Below, piece by piece: positions 39,564 through 51,020 of a stretch of DNA of 64,000 nt (the stretch's first letter is position 1; each line of letters opens with the position of its first letter). Both the position numbers and the translations under genes were made by a program. The stretch is from Osedax fenrisi (taxonomy: Eukaryota; Annelida; Polychaeta; Sabellida; Siboglinidae), in contig CAXHSG010000218.1 in NCBI GenBank assembly GCA_964019155.1, forward strand, positions 992,001 to 1,056,000. Reading direction: 5' to 3'. The notes beneath the pieces are model-generated. The model worked only from the letters and a program-made list of their open reading frames with translations, was not told where the DNA came from and ran no database searches.

Positions 39564-42500
39564 ACTTAGCTTGAGTTACCTAGAGTTAGCTAGAGTTACC
39601 TAGAGTTACCTAGAGTTACCTAGAGTTACCTATAGTTAGCTAGAGTTAACTAGAGTTAGATAGAGTTACCTAGAGTTACCTATAGTTACCTAGAGTTAGC
39701 TAAAGTTAGCTAGAGTTACCTAGAGTTACCTAGAGTTAGCTAGATTTAGCTAGAGTTACCTAGAGTTACCTAGAGTTAGCTAGAGTTAGCTAGAGTTAGC
39801 TAGAGTTAGCTAGAGTTAGTTAGAGTTAGCTAGAGTTACCTAGAGTTAGCTAGAGTTAGCTAGAGTTACCTAGAGTTACCTAGAGTTACCTAGAGTTACC
39901 TAGAGTTAGCTAGAGTTAGCTAGAGTTAGCTAGAGTTAGCTAGAGTTACCTAGAGTTAGCTAGAGTAAGCTAGAGTTACCTAGAGTTAGCTAGAGTTACC
40001 TAGAGTTACCTAGAGTTACCTAGAGTTAGCTAGAGTTAGCTAAAGTTAGCTAGAGTTAGCTAGAGTTACCTAGAGTTACCTAGAGTTAGCTAGAGTTAGC
40101 TAGAGTTAGCTAGAATTAGCTAGAGTTATCTAGATTTAGCTAGAGTTAGCTAGAGTTGGCTAAAGTTAGCTAGAGTTACCTAGAGTTAGCTAGAGTTAGC
40201 TAAAGTTAGCTAGAGTTGCGCTAGAGTTAGCTAGAGTTAGCTAAAGTTAGCTAGAGTTAGCTAGAGTTACCTAGAGTTACCTAGAGTTACCTATATTTAG
40301 CTAGAGTTAGCTAGAGTTACCTAGAGTTAGCTAGAGCTACCTAGAGTTACATAGAGTTACCTAGAGTTAGCTAGAGTTAGCTAGAGTTAGCTAGAGTTAG
40401 CTAGAGTTACCTAGAGTTACCTAGAGTTAGCTAGAGTTAGCTAGAGTTACCTAGAATTAGCTAGAGTTACCTAGAGTTAGCTAGAGTTAGCTAGAGTTAG
40501 CTAGAGTTAGCTAGAGTTACCTAGAGTTAGCTAGAGTTACCTAGTGTTAGGTAGAGTTACCTAGAGTTACCTAGAGTTAGCTAGAGTTACCTAGAGTTAC
40601 CTAGAGTTACCTAGAGTTAGCTAGAGTTAGCTAGAGTTAGCTAGAGTTAGCTAGAGTTAGCTAGAGTTAGCTAGAGTTACCTAGAGTTACCTAGAGATAG
40701 CTAGAGTTAGCTAGAGTTAGCTAGAGTTAGCTAGAGTTAGCTAGAGTTAGCTAGAGTTAGCTAGAGTTAGCTAGAGTTAGCTAGAGTTAGCTAAAGTTAC
40801 CTAGAGTTACCTAGAGATAGCTAGAGTTAGCTAGAGTTACCTAGAGTTAGCTAGAGTTAGCTAAAGTTAGCTAGAGTTACCTAGAGTTAGCTAGAGTTAG
40901 CTAGAGTTAGCTAGAGTTAGCTAGAGTTACCTAGAGTTACCTAGAGTTACCTAGAATTAGCTAGAGTTAGCTAGAGTTAGCTAGAGTTAGCTAGAGTTAC
41001 CTAGAGTTACCTAGAGTTACCTAGAGTTAGCTAGAGTTACCTAGAGTTACCTAGAGTTAGCTAGAGTTAGCTAGAGTTAGCTAGAGTTAGCTAGAGTTAG
41101 CTAGAGTTACCTAGAGTTATCTAGAGTTACCTAGAATTAGCTAGAGTTAGCTAGAGTTAGCTAGAGTTAGCTAGAGTTAGCTAGAGTTACCTAGAGTTAC
41201 CTAGAGTTAGCTAGAGTTACCTAGAGTTACCTAGAGTTAGCTAGAGTTAGCTAGAGTTACCTAGAGTTAGCTAGAATTAGCTAGAGTTACCTAGAGTTAC
41301 CTAGAGTTACCTAGAGTTATCTAGAGTTAGCTAGAGTTAGCTAGAGTTAGCTAGAATTAGCTAGAGTTAGCTAGAGTTAGCTAGAGTTAGCTAGAGTTAG
41401 CTAGAGTTAGCTAGTGTTAGCTAGAGTTAGATAGAGTTAGCTAAAGTTAGCTAGAGTTACCTAGAGTTGGCTAGAGTTAGATACAGTTAGCTAGAGTTAC
41501 CTAGAGTTAGCTAGAGTTAGCTAAAGTTAGCTAGAGTTACCTAGAGTTAGCTAGAGTTAGCTAAAGTTAGCTAGAGTTACCTAGAGTTAGCTAGAGTTAG
41601 CTAGAGTTAGCTAGAGTTAGCTAGAAATATCTAGAGTTAGCTAGAGTTAGCTAAATTTAGCTAAAGTTAGCTAGACTTAGCTAGACTTAGCTTGAGTTAC
41701 CTAGAGTTAGCTAGAGTTACCTAGAGTTACCTAGAGTTACCTAGAGTTACCTAGAGTTAGCTAGAGTTAACTAGAGTTAGATAGAGTTACCTAGAGTTAC
41801 CTATAGTTACCTAGAGTTAGCTAAAGTTAGCTAGAGTTACCTAGAGTTACCTAGAGTTAGCTAGATTTAGCTAGAGTTACCTAGAGTTACCTAGAGTTAG
41901 CTAGAGTTAGCTAGAGTTAGCTAGAGTTAGCTAGAGTTAGTTAGAGTTAGCTAGAGTTACCTAGAGTTAGCTAGAGTTAGCTAGAGTTACCTAGAGTTAC
42001 CTAGAGTTACCTAGAGTTACCTAGAGTTAGCTAGAGTTAGCTAGAGTTAGCTAGAGTTAGCTAGAGTTACCTAGAGTTAGCTAGAGTAAGCTAGAGTTAC
42101 CTAGAGTTAGCTAGAGTTACCTAGAGTTACCTAGAGTTAGCTAGAGTTAACTAGAGTTAGATAGAGTTACCTAGAGTTACCTAGAGTTACCTAGAGTTAG
42201 CTAGAGTTAACTAGAGTTAGCTAGAGTTACCTAGAGTTACCTAGAGTTAGCTAGAGTTAGCTAGAGTTAGCTAGAGTTAGCTAGAGTTAGCTAGAATTAG
42301 CTAGAGTTAGCTAGAGTTAGCTAGAGTTAGCTAGAGTTAGCTAGAGTTAGCTAGAGTTAGTTAAAGTTACCTATAGTTACCTAGAGTTAGCTAAAGTTAC
42401 CTAGAGTTAGCTAAAGTTAGCTAGAGTTAGCTAGTGATACATAGAGTTACCTATAGTTACCTAGAGTTAGCTAAAGTTAGCTAGAGTTACCTAGAGTTAC

Positions 42501-44390
42501 CTAGAGTTAGATAGAGTTAGTTAGAGTTAGCTAGAGTTAGCTAAAGTTACCTAGAGTTAGCTAGAGTTAGCTAAAGTTAGCTAGAGTTAGCTAGAGTTAG
42601 CTAGAGTTAGCTAGAGTTAGCTAGAGTTAGCTTGAGTTAGCTAGAGTTAACTAGAGTTAGCTAGAGTTACCTAGAGTTACCTATAGTTACCTAGAGTTAG
42701 CTAAAGTTAGCTAGAGTTACCTAGAGTTACCTAGAGTTAGCTAGAGTTACCTAGAGTTAGCTAGAGTTAGCTAAAGTTAGCTAGAGTTACCTAGAGTTAG
42801 CTAGAGTTAGCTAGAGTTAGCTAGAGTTAGCTAGAATTATCTAGAGTTAGCTAGAGTTAGCTAAATTTAGCTAAAGTTAGCTAGACTTAGCTAGACTTAG
42901 CTTGAGTTAGCTAGAGTTAACTAGAGTTAGCTAGAGTTACCTAGAGTTACCTATAGTTATCTAGAGTTAGCTAAAGTTAGCTAGAGTTACCTAGAGTTAC
43001 CTAGAGTTAGCTAGAGTTAGCTAAAGTTAGCTAGAGTTACTTAGAGTTACCTAGAGTTAGCTAGAGTTAGTTAGAGTTAGCTAGAGTTAGCTAAAGTTAC
43101 CTAGAGTTAGCTAGAGTTAGCTAAAGTTAGCTAGAGTTAGCTAGAGTTAGCTAGAGTTAGCTAAAGTTAGCTAGAGTTAGCTAGAGTTAGCTAGAGTTAG
43201 CTAGAGTTGGCTAGAGTTAGCTTGAGTTAGCTAGAGTTAGCTAGAGTTAGCTAGAGTTAGCTAGAGTTACCTATAGTTAGCTAGAGTTAGCTAGAGTTAG
43301 CTAGAGTTAGCTAGAGTTACCTAGATTTAGCTAGAGTTAGCTAGAGTTACCTAGAGTTAGCTAAAGTTAGCTAGAGTTAGCTAGAGTTAGCTAGAGTTAG
43401 CTAGAGTTAGCTAGAGTTAGCTAGAGTTAGCTAGAGTTAACTAGAGTTACCTAGAGTTAGCTAAAGTTAGCTAGAGTTACCTAGAGTTAGCTAGAGTTAC
43501 CTAGAGTTACCTAGAGTTACCTAGAGTTACCTAGAGTTAGCTAGAGTTAACTAGAGTTAGATAGAGTTACCTAGAGTTACCTATAGTTACCTAGAGTTAG
43601 CTAAAGTTAGCTAGAGTTACCTAGAGTTACCTAGAGTTACCTATAGTTACCTAGAGTTAGCTAAAGTTAGCTAGAGTTACCTAGAGTTACCTAGAGTTAG
43701 CTAGATTTAGCTAGAGTTACCTAGAGTTACCTAGAGTTAGCTAGAGTTAGCTAGAGTTAGCTAGAGTTAGCTAGAGTTAGTTAGAGTTAGCTAGAGTTAC
43801 CTAGAGTTAGCTAGAGTTAGCTAGAGTTACCTAGAGTTACCTAGAGTTACCTAGAGTTACCTAGAGTTAGCTAGAGTTAGCTAGAGTTAGCTAGAGTTAG
43901 CTAGAGTTACCTAGAGTTAGCTAGAGTAAGCTAGAGTTACCTAGAGTTAGCTAGAGTTACCTAGAGTTACCTAGAGTTAGCTAGAGTTAACTAGAGTTAG
44001 ATAGAGTTACCTAGAGTTACCTAGAGTTACCTAGAGTTAGCTAGAGTTAACTAGAGTTAGTTAGAGTTACCTAGAGTTACCTAGAGTTAGCTAGAGTTAG
44101 CTAGAGTTAGCTAGAGTTAGCTAGAGTTAGCTAGAATTAGCTAGAGTTAGCTAGAGTTAGCTAGAGTTAGCTAGAGTTAGCTAGAGTTAGCTAGAGTTAG
44201 TTAAAGTTACCTATAGTTACCTAGAGTTAGCTAAAGTTACCTAGAGTTAGCTAAAGTTTGCTAGAGTTAGCTAGTGATACATAGAGTTACCTATAGTTAC
44301 CTAGAGTTAGCTAAAGTTAGCTAGAGTTACCTAGAGTTACCTAGAGTTAGATAGAGTTAGTTAGAGTTAGCTAGAGTTAGCTAAAGTTAC
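39563..44390 (-). repeat. Left half of inverted block, nested family II modules
   Basis: Contains three copies of a module marked by CTAGAGTAAG (39961, 42081, 43921; reverse complement of the CTTACTCTAG at 50551, 57451 and 59951). Cut-down CTTGAG motifs lie at 39570, 41691 and 42901. The region around the GCGC monomer at 40216 matches that at 44777 (offset 4,561) for several hundred bases. CTAGTGTTAGGTAGAG at 40541 is the reverse complement of CTCTACCTAACACTAG at 58986, a variant seen nowhere else in the window. Confidence 0.75.
40216..40226 (-). repeat. 11-bp GCGC monomer, inverted copy 4
   Basis: TTGCGCTAGAG on the + strand, the reverse complement of CTCTAGCGCAA, with the matching reverse-complement flanks (TTGGCTAAAG to its left, CCTATATTTAG to its right). 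Confidence 0.95.
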
Positions 44391-46679
44391 CTAGAGTTAG
44401 CTAGAGTTAGCTAAAGTTAGCTAGAGTTAGCTAGAGTTAGCTAGAGTTAGCTAGAGTTAGCTAGAGTTAGCTTGAGTTAGCTAGAGTTAACTAGAGTTAG
44501 CTAGAGTTACCTAGAGTTACCTATAGTTACCTAGAGTTAGCTAAAGTTAGCTAGAGTTACCTAGAGTTACCTAGAGTTACCTAGAGTTAGCTAGAGTTAG
44601 CTAAAGTTAGCTAGAGTTAGCTAGAGTTACCTAGAGTTACCTAGAGTTAGCTAGAGTTAGCTAGAGTTAGCTAGAATTAGCTAGAGTTATCTAGATTTAG
44701 CTAGAGTTAGCTAGAGTTGGCTAAAGTTAGCTAGAGTTACCTAGAGTTAGCTAGAGTTAGCTAAAGTTAGCTAGAGTTGCGCTAGAGTTAGCTAGAGTTA
44801 GCTAAAGTTAGCTAGAGTTAGCTAGAGTTACCTAGAGTTACCTAGAGTTACCTATATTTAGCTAGAGTTAGCTAGAGTTACCTAGAGTTAGCTAGAGCTA
44901 CCTAGAGTTACATAGAGTTACCTAGAGTTAGCTAGAGTTAGCTAGAGTTAACTAGAGTTAGCTAGAGTTACCTAGAGTTACCTAGAGTTAGCTAGAGTTA
45001 GCTAGAGTTACCTAGAATTAGCTAGAGTTACCTAGAGTTAGCTAGAGTTAGCTAGAGTTAGCTAGAGTTAGCTAGAGTTACCTAGAGTTAGCTAGAGTTA
45101 CCTAGAGTTAGGTAGAGTTACCTAGAGTTACCTAGAGTTAGCTAGAGTTACCTAGAGTTACCTAGAGTTACCTAGAGTTAGCTAGAGTTAGCTAGAGTTA
45201 GCTAGAGTTAGCTAGAGTTAGCTAGAGTTAGCTAGAGTTACCTTGAGTTACCTAGAGATAGCTAGAGTTAGCTAGAGTTAGCTAGAGTTAGCTAGAGTTA
45301 GCTAGAGTTAGCTAGAGTTAGCTAGAGTTAGCTAGAGTTAGCTAGAGTTAGCTAAAGTTACCTAGAGTTACCTAGAAATAGCTAGAGTTAGCTAGAGTTA
45401 CCTAGAGTTAGCTAGAGTTAGCTAAAGTTAGCTAGATTTACCTAGAGTTAGCTAGAGTTAGCTAGAGTTAGCTAGAGTTAGCTAGAGTTACCTAGAGTTA
45501 CCTAGAGTTACCTAGAATTAGCTAGAGTTAGCTAGAGTTAGCTAGAGTTAGCTAGAGTTAGCTAGAGTTAGCTAGAGTTACCTAGAGTTAGCTAGAGTTA
45601 CCTAGAGTTACCTAGAGTTAGCTATAGTTAGCTAGAGTTAGCTAGAGTTATTTAGAGTTACCTAGAGTTAGCTAGAGTTAGCTAAAGTTAGCTAGAGTTA
45701 CCTAGAGTTAGCTAGAGTTAGCTAGAGTTAGTTAGAGTTAGCTAGAGTTAGCTAGAGTTACCTAGAGTTATCTAGAGTTACCTAGAATTAGCTAGAGTTA
45801 GCTAGAGTTAGCTAGAGTTAGCTAGAGTTAGCTAGAGTTACCTAGAGTTACCTAGAGTTAGCTAGAGTTACCTAGAGTTACCTAGAGTTAGCTAGAGTTA
45901 GCTAGAGTTACCTAGAGTTAGCTAGAATTAGCTAGAGTTACCTAGAGTTACCTAGAGTTACCTAGAGTTATCTAGAGTTAGCTAGAGTTAGCTAGAGTTA
46001 GCTAGAATTAGCTAGAGTTAGCTAGAGTTAGCTAGAGTTAGCTAGAGTTAGCTAGAGTTAGCTAGTGTTAGCTAGAGTTAGATAGAGTTAGCTAAAGTTA
46101 GCTAGAGTTACCTAGAGTTGGCTAGAGTTAGATACAGTTAGCTAGAGTTACCTAGAGTTAGCTAGAGTTAGCTAAAGTTAGCTAGAGTTACCTAGAGTTA
46201 GCTAGAGTTAGCTAAAGTTAGCTAGAGTTAGCTAAAGTTAGCTAGAGTTACCTAGAGTTGGCTAGAGTTAGATAAAGTTAGCTAGAGTTACCTAGAGTTA
46301 GCTAGAGTTAGCTAAAGTTAGCTAGAGTTACCTAGACTTAGCTAGAGTTAGCTAGAGTTAGCTAGAGTTACCTAGAGTTAGCTAGAGTTAGCTAAAGTTA
46401 GCTAGAGTTACCTAGAGTTAGCTAGAGTTAGCTAGAGTTAGCTAGAGTTAGCTAGAATTATCTAGAGTTAGCTAGAGTTAGCTAAATTTAGCTAAAGTTA
46501 GCTAGACTTAGCTAGACTTAGCTTGAGTTAGCTAGAGTTAACTAGAGTTAGCTAGAGTTACCTAGAGTTACCTATAGTTATCTAGAGTTAGCTAAAGTTA
46601 GCTAGAGTTACCTAGAGTTACCTAGAGTTAGCTAGAGTTAGCTAAAGTTAGCTAGAGTTACTTAGAGTTACCTAGAGTT
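44391..46679 (-). repeat. 2,691-bp spaced HOR, first copy (inverted block)
   Basis: Matches 47082-49370 at offset 2,691 bp: CTTGAG at 44471 and 47162, the GCGC monomer at 44777 and 47468, CTTGAG next to the double CTAGACTTAG at 46522 and 49213. The second copy stops at the inversion junction. One difference at that end: CCTAGAG here, CTTAGAG at 49361. Confidence 0.83.
44777..44787 (-). repeat. 11-bp GCGC monomer, inverted copy 5
   Basis: TTGCGCTAGAG, 4,561 bp after copy 4, in the same inverted module. Confidence 0.95.
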
Positions 46680-47081
46680 AGCTAGAGTTAGTTAGAGTTA
46701 GCTATAGTTAGCTAAAGTTACCTAGAGTTAGCTAGAGTTAGCTAAAGTTAGCTAGAGTTAGCTAGAGTTAGCTAGAGTTAGCTAAAGTTAGCTAGAGTTA
46801 GCTAGAGTTAGCTAGAGTTAGCTAGAGTTGGCTAGAGTTAGCTTGAGTTAGCTAGAGTTAGCTAGAGTTAGCTAGAGTTACCTAGAGTTAGCTAAAGTTA
46901 GCTAGAGTTAGCTAGAGTTAGCTAGAGTTAGCTAGAGTTAGCTAGAGTTAGCTAGAGTTAGCTAGAGTTAACTAGAGTTACCTAGAGTTAGCTATAGTTA
47001 GCTAGAGTTACCTAGAGTTAGCTAGAGTTACCTAGAGTTACCTAGAGTTACCTAGAGTTACCTAGAGTTAGCTAGAGTTAA

Positions 47082-49370
47082 CTAGAGTTAGCTAGAGTTA
47101 GCTAAAGTTAGCTAGAGTTAGCTAGAGTTAGCTAGAGTTAGCTAGAGTTAGCTAGAGTTAGCTTGAGTTAGCTAGAGTTAACTAGAGTTAGCTAGAGTTA
47201 CCTAGAGTTACCTATAGTTACCTAGAGTTAGCTAAAGTTAGCTAGAGTTACCTAGAGTTACCTAGAGTTACCTAGAGTTAGCTAGAGTTAGCTAAAGTTA
47301 GCTAGAGTTAGCTAGAGTTACCTAGAGTTACCTAGAGTTAGCTAGAGTTAGCTAGAGTTAGCTAGAATTAGCTAGAGTTATCTAGATTTAGCTAGAGTTA
47401 GCTAGAGTTGGCTAAAGTTAGCTAGAGTTACCTAGAGTTAGCTAGAGTTAGCTAAAGTTAGCTAGAGTTGCGCTAGAGTTAGCTAGAGTTAGCTAAAGTT
47501 AGCTAGAGTTAGCTAGAGTTACCTAGAGTTACCTAGAGTTACCTATATTTAGCTAGAGTTAGCTAGAGTTACCTAGAGTTAGCTAGAGCTACCTAGAGTT
47601 ACATAGAGTTACCTAGAGTTAGCTAGAGTTAGCTAGAGTTAGCTAGAGTTAGCTAGAGTTACCTAGAGTTACCTAGAGTTAGCTAGAGTTACCTAGAGTT
47701 ACCTAGAATTAGCTAGAGTTACCTAGAGTTAGCTAGAGTTAGCTAGAGTTAGCTAGAGTTAGCTAGAGTTACCTAGAGTTAGCTAGAGTTACCTAGAGTT
47801 AGGTAGAGTTACCTAGAGTTACCTAGAGTTAGCTAGAGTTACCTAGAGTTACCTAGAGTTACCTAGAGTTAGCTAGAGTTAGCTAGAGTTAGCTAGAGTT
47901 AGCTAGAGTTAGCTAGAGTTAGCTAGAGTTACCTAGAGTTACCTAGAGATAGCTAGAGTTAGCTAGAGTTAGCTAGAGTTAGCTAGAGTTAGCTAGAGTT
48001 AGCTAGAGTTAGCTAGAGTTAGCTAGAGTTAGCTAGAGTTAACTAAAGTTACCTAGAGTTACCTAGAGATAGCTAGAGTTAGCTAGAGTTACCTAGAGTT
48101 AGCTAGAGTTAGCTAAAGTTAGCTAGAGTTACCTAGAGTTAGCTAGAGTTAGCTAGAGTTAGCTAGAGTTAGCTAGAGTTACCTAGAGTTACCTAGAGTT
48201 ACCTAGAATTAGCTAGAGTTAGCTAGAGTTAGCTAGAGTTAGCTAGAGTTAGCTAGAGTTACCTAGAGTTACCTAGAGTTAGCTAGAGTTACCTAGAGTT
48301 ACCTAGAGTTAGCTAGAGTTAGCTAGAGTTAGCTAGAGTTAGTTAGAGTTACCTAGAGTTAGCTAGAGTTAGCTAAAGTTAGCTAGAGTTACCTAGAGTT
48401 AGCTAGAGTTAGCTAGAGTTAGCTAGAGTTAGCTAGAGTTAGCTAGAGTTACCTAGAGTTATCTAGAGTTACCTAGAATTAGCTAGAGTTAGCTAGAGTT
48501 AGCTAGAGTTAGCTAGAGTTAGCTAGAGTTACCTAGAGTTACCTAGAGTTAGCTAGAGTTACCTAGAGTTACCTAGAGTTAGCTAGAGTTAGCTAGAGTT
48601 ACCTAGAGTTAGCTAGAATTAGCTAGAGTTACCTAGAGTTACCTAGAGTTACCTAGAGTTATCTAGAGTTAGCTAGAGTTAGCTAGAGTTAGCTAGAATT
48701 AGCTAGAGTTAGCTAGAGTTAGCTAGAGTTAGCTAGAGTTAGCTAGAGTTAGCTAGTGTTAGCTAGAGTTAGATAGAGTTAGCTAAAGTTAGCTAGAGTT
48801 ACCTAGAGTTGGCTAGAGTTAGATACAGTTAGCTAGAGTTACCTAGAGTTAGCTAGAGTTAGCTAAAGTTAGCTAGAGTTACCTAGAGTTAGCTAGAGTT
48901 AGCTAAAGTTAGCTAGAGTTAGCTAAAGTTAGCTAGAGTTACCTAGAGTTGGCTAGAGTTAGATAAAGTTAGCTAGAGTTACCTAGAGTTAGCTAGAGGT
49001 AGCTAAAGTTAGCTAGAGTTACCTAGACTTAGCTAGAGTTAGCTAGAGTTAGCTAGAGTTACCTAGAGTTAGCTAGAGTTAGCTAAAGTTAGCTAGAGTT
49101 ACCTAGAGTTAGCTAGAGTTAGCTAGAGTTAGCTAGAGTTAGCTAGAATTATCTAGAGTTAGCTAGAGTTAGCTAAATTTAGCTAAAGTTAGCTAGACTT
49201 AGCTAGACTTAGCTTGAGTTAGCTAGAGTTAACTAGAGTTAGCTAGAGTTACCTAGAGTTACCTATAGTTATCTAGAGTTAGCTAAAGTTAGCTAGAGTT
49301 ACCTAGAGTTACCTAGAGTTAGCTAGAGTTAGCTAAAGTTAGCTAGAGTTACTTAGAGTTACTTAGAGTT
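47082..49370 (-). repeat. 2,691-bp spaced HOR, second copy (inverted block)
   Basis: Second copy of 44391-46679, running to the right inversion junction. The inverted block was therefore itself built by tandem duplication, either before inversion or while inverted. Private changes include CTAGAGGTAG near 48995. Confidence 0.83.
47468..47478 (-). repeat. 11-bp GCGC monomer, inverted copy 6
   Basis: TTGCGCTAGAG, 2,691 bp after copy 5, part of the 2,691-bp spaced duplication inside the inverted block. Confidence 0.95.
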
Positions 49371-49377
49371 AACTCTA
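49364..49377. other. Right inversion junction at palindrome TAGAGTTAACTCTA
   Basis: Reversed monomers (CTTAGAGTTA) meet forward ones (ACTCTAGGTA) head to head at a 14-bp perfect palindrome containing GTTAAC. With one mismatch allowed the symmetry extends to ACTTAGAGTT opposite AACTCTAGGT, so this is a potential hairpin-forming site. Confidence 0.95.
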
Positions 49378-50853
49378 GGTAACTCTAGCTAACTCTAGGT
49401 AACTCTAGCTAACTCTAGCTAACTCTAGCTAACTCTAGCTAACTCTAGGTAACTCTAGCTAATTCTAGGTAACTCTAGCTAACTCTAGCTAACTCTAGGT
49501 AACTCTAGGTAACTCTAGCTAACTCTAGTTAACTCTAGCTAACTCTAGCTAACTCTAGGTAACTCTATGTAACTCTAGGTAGCTCTAGCTAACTCTAGGT
49601 AACTCTAGCTAACTCTAGCTAAATATAGGTAACTCTAGGTAACTCTAGGTAACTCTAGCTAACTCTAGCTAACTTTAGCTAACTCTAGCTAACTCTAGCG
49701 CAACTCTAGCTAACTTTAGCTAACTCTAGCTAACTCTAGGTAACTCTAGCTAACTTTAGCCAACTCTAGCTAACTCTAGCTAAATCTAGATAACTCTAGC
49801 TAATTCTAGCTAACTCTAGCTAACTCTAGCTAACTCTAGGTAACTCTAGGTAACTCTAGCTAACTCTAGCTAACTTTAGCTAACTCTAGCTAACTCTAGG
49901 TAACTCTAGGTAACTCTAGGTAACTCTAGCTAACTTTAGCTAACTCTAGGTAACTATAGGTAACTCTAGGTAACTCTAGCTAACTCTAGTTAACTCTAGC
50001 TAACTCAAGCTAACTCTAGCTAACTCTAGCTAACTCTAGCTAACTCTAGCTAACTCTAGCTAACTTTAGCTAACTCTAGCTAACTCTAGGTAACTTTAGC
50101 TAACTCTAGCTAACTCTAACTAACTCTATCTAACTCTAGGTAACTCTAGGTAACTCTAGCTAACTTTAGCTAACTCTAGGTAACTATAGGTAACTCTATG
50201 TATCACTAGCTAACTCTAGCTAACTTTAGCTAACTCTAGGTAACTTTAGCTAACTCTAGGTAACTATAGGTAACTTTAACTAACTCTAGCTAACTCTAGC
50301 TAACTCTAGCTAACTCTAGCTAACTCTAGCTAACTCTAGCTAATTCTAGCTAACTCTAGCTAACTCTAGCTAACTCTAGCTAACTCTAGCTAACTCTAGG
50401 TAACTCTAGGTAACTCTAGCTAACTCTAGTTAACTCTAGCTAACTCTAGGTAACTCTAGGTAACTCTAGGTAACTCTATCTAACTCTAGTTAACTCTAGC
50501 TAACTCTAGGTAACTCTAGGTAACTCTAGCTAACTCTAGGTAACTCTAGCTTACTCTAGCTAACTCTAGGTAACTCTAGCTAACTCTAGCTAACTCTAGC
50601 TAACTCTAGCTAACTCTAGGTAACTCTAGGTAACTCTAGGTAACTCTAGGTAACTCTAGCTAACTCTAGCTAACTCTAGGTAACTCTAGCTAACTCTAAC
50701 TAACTCTAGCTAACTCTAGCTAACTCTAGCTAACTCTAGCTAACTCTAGGTAACTCTAGGTAACTCTAGCTAAATCTAGCTAACTCTAGGTAACTCTAGG
50801 TAACTCTAGCTAACTTTAGCTAACTCTAGGTAACTATAGGTAACTCTAGGTAA
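49371..50853 (+). repeat. 6,901-bp spaced HOR, first copy
   Basis: Matches 56272-57754 at offset 6,901 bp: TTCTAGG at 49463 and 56364, GCGC at 49693 and 56594, CTCTATGTATCAC at 50194 and 57095, TTACTCTAG at 50551 and 57452. The part around GCGC and CTCTATGTATCAC recurs a third time about 5,281 bp further on (61875, 62376). Confidence 0.86.
49693..49703 (+). repeat. 11-bp GCGC monomer, copy 7
   Basis: CTCTAGCGCAA in forward orientation, 0.3 kb after the right inversion junction, with the standard flanking module. Confidence 0.95.
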
Positions 50854-51020
50854 CTCTAGGTAACTCTAGCTAACTTTAGCTAACTCTAGGTAACTATAGG
50901 TAACTCTAGGTAACTCTATCTAACTCTAGTTAACTCTAGCTAACTCTAGGTAACTCTAGGTAACTCTAGGTAACTCTAGGTAACTCTAGCTAACTCTAGG
51001 TAACTCTAGCTAACTTTAGC

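Larger units (their letters stand above)
39563..49370 (-). repeat. Decamer satellite array, inverted block
   Basis: The same satellite in reverse complement: monomers read TTAGCTAGAG and TTACCTAGAG on the + strand. The switch is abrupt at both ends. The left breakpoint lies within the palindrome CTAGCTAG (39556-39563), the right one at the centre of TAGAGTTAACTCTA (49364-49377), so exact breakpoints are ambiguous by a few bases. It contains three inverted copies of the 11-bp GCGC monomer (40216, 44777, 47468) and reverse-complement versions of family II markers found at 49-64 kb, so it is the same satellite family and not a different repeat. No coding potential: TAG recurs in all frames. Confidence 0.97.

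Noticed and set aside
39563..49370. Inverted block as a transposon or foldback element
   Set aside because: Its contents are the same decamer modules in reverse; there are no terminal repeats, target duplications or coding sequence.
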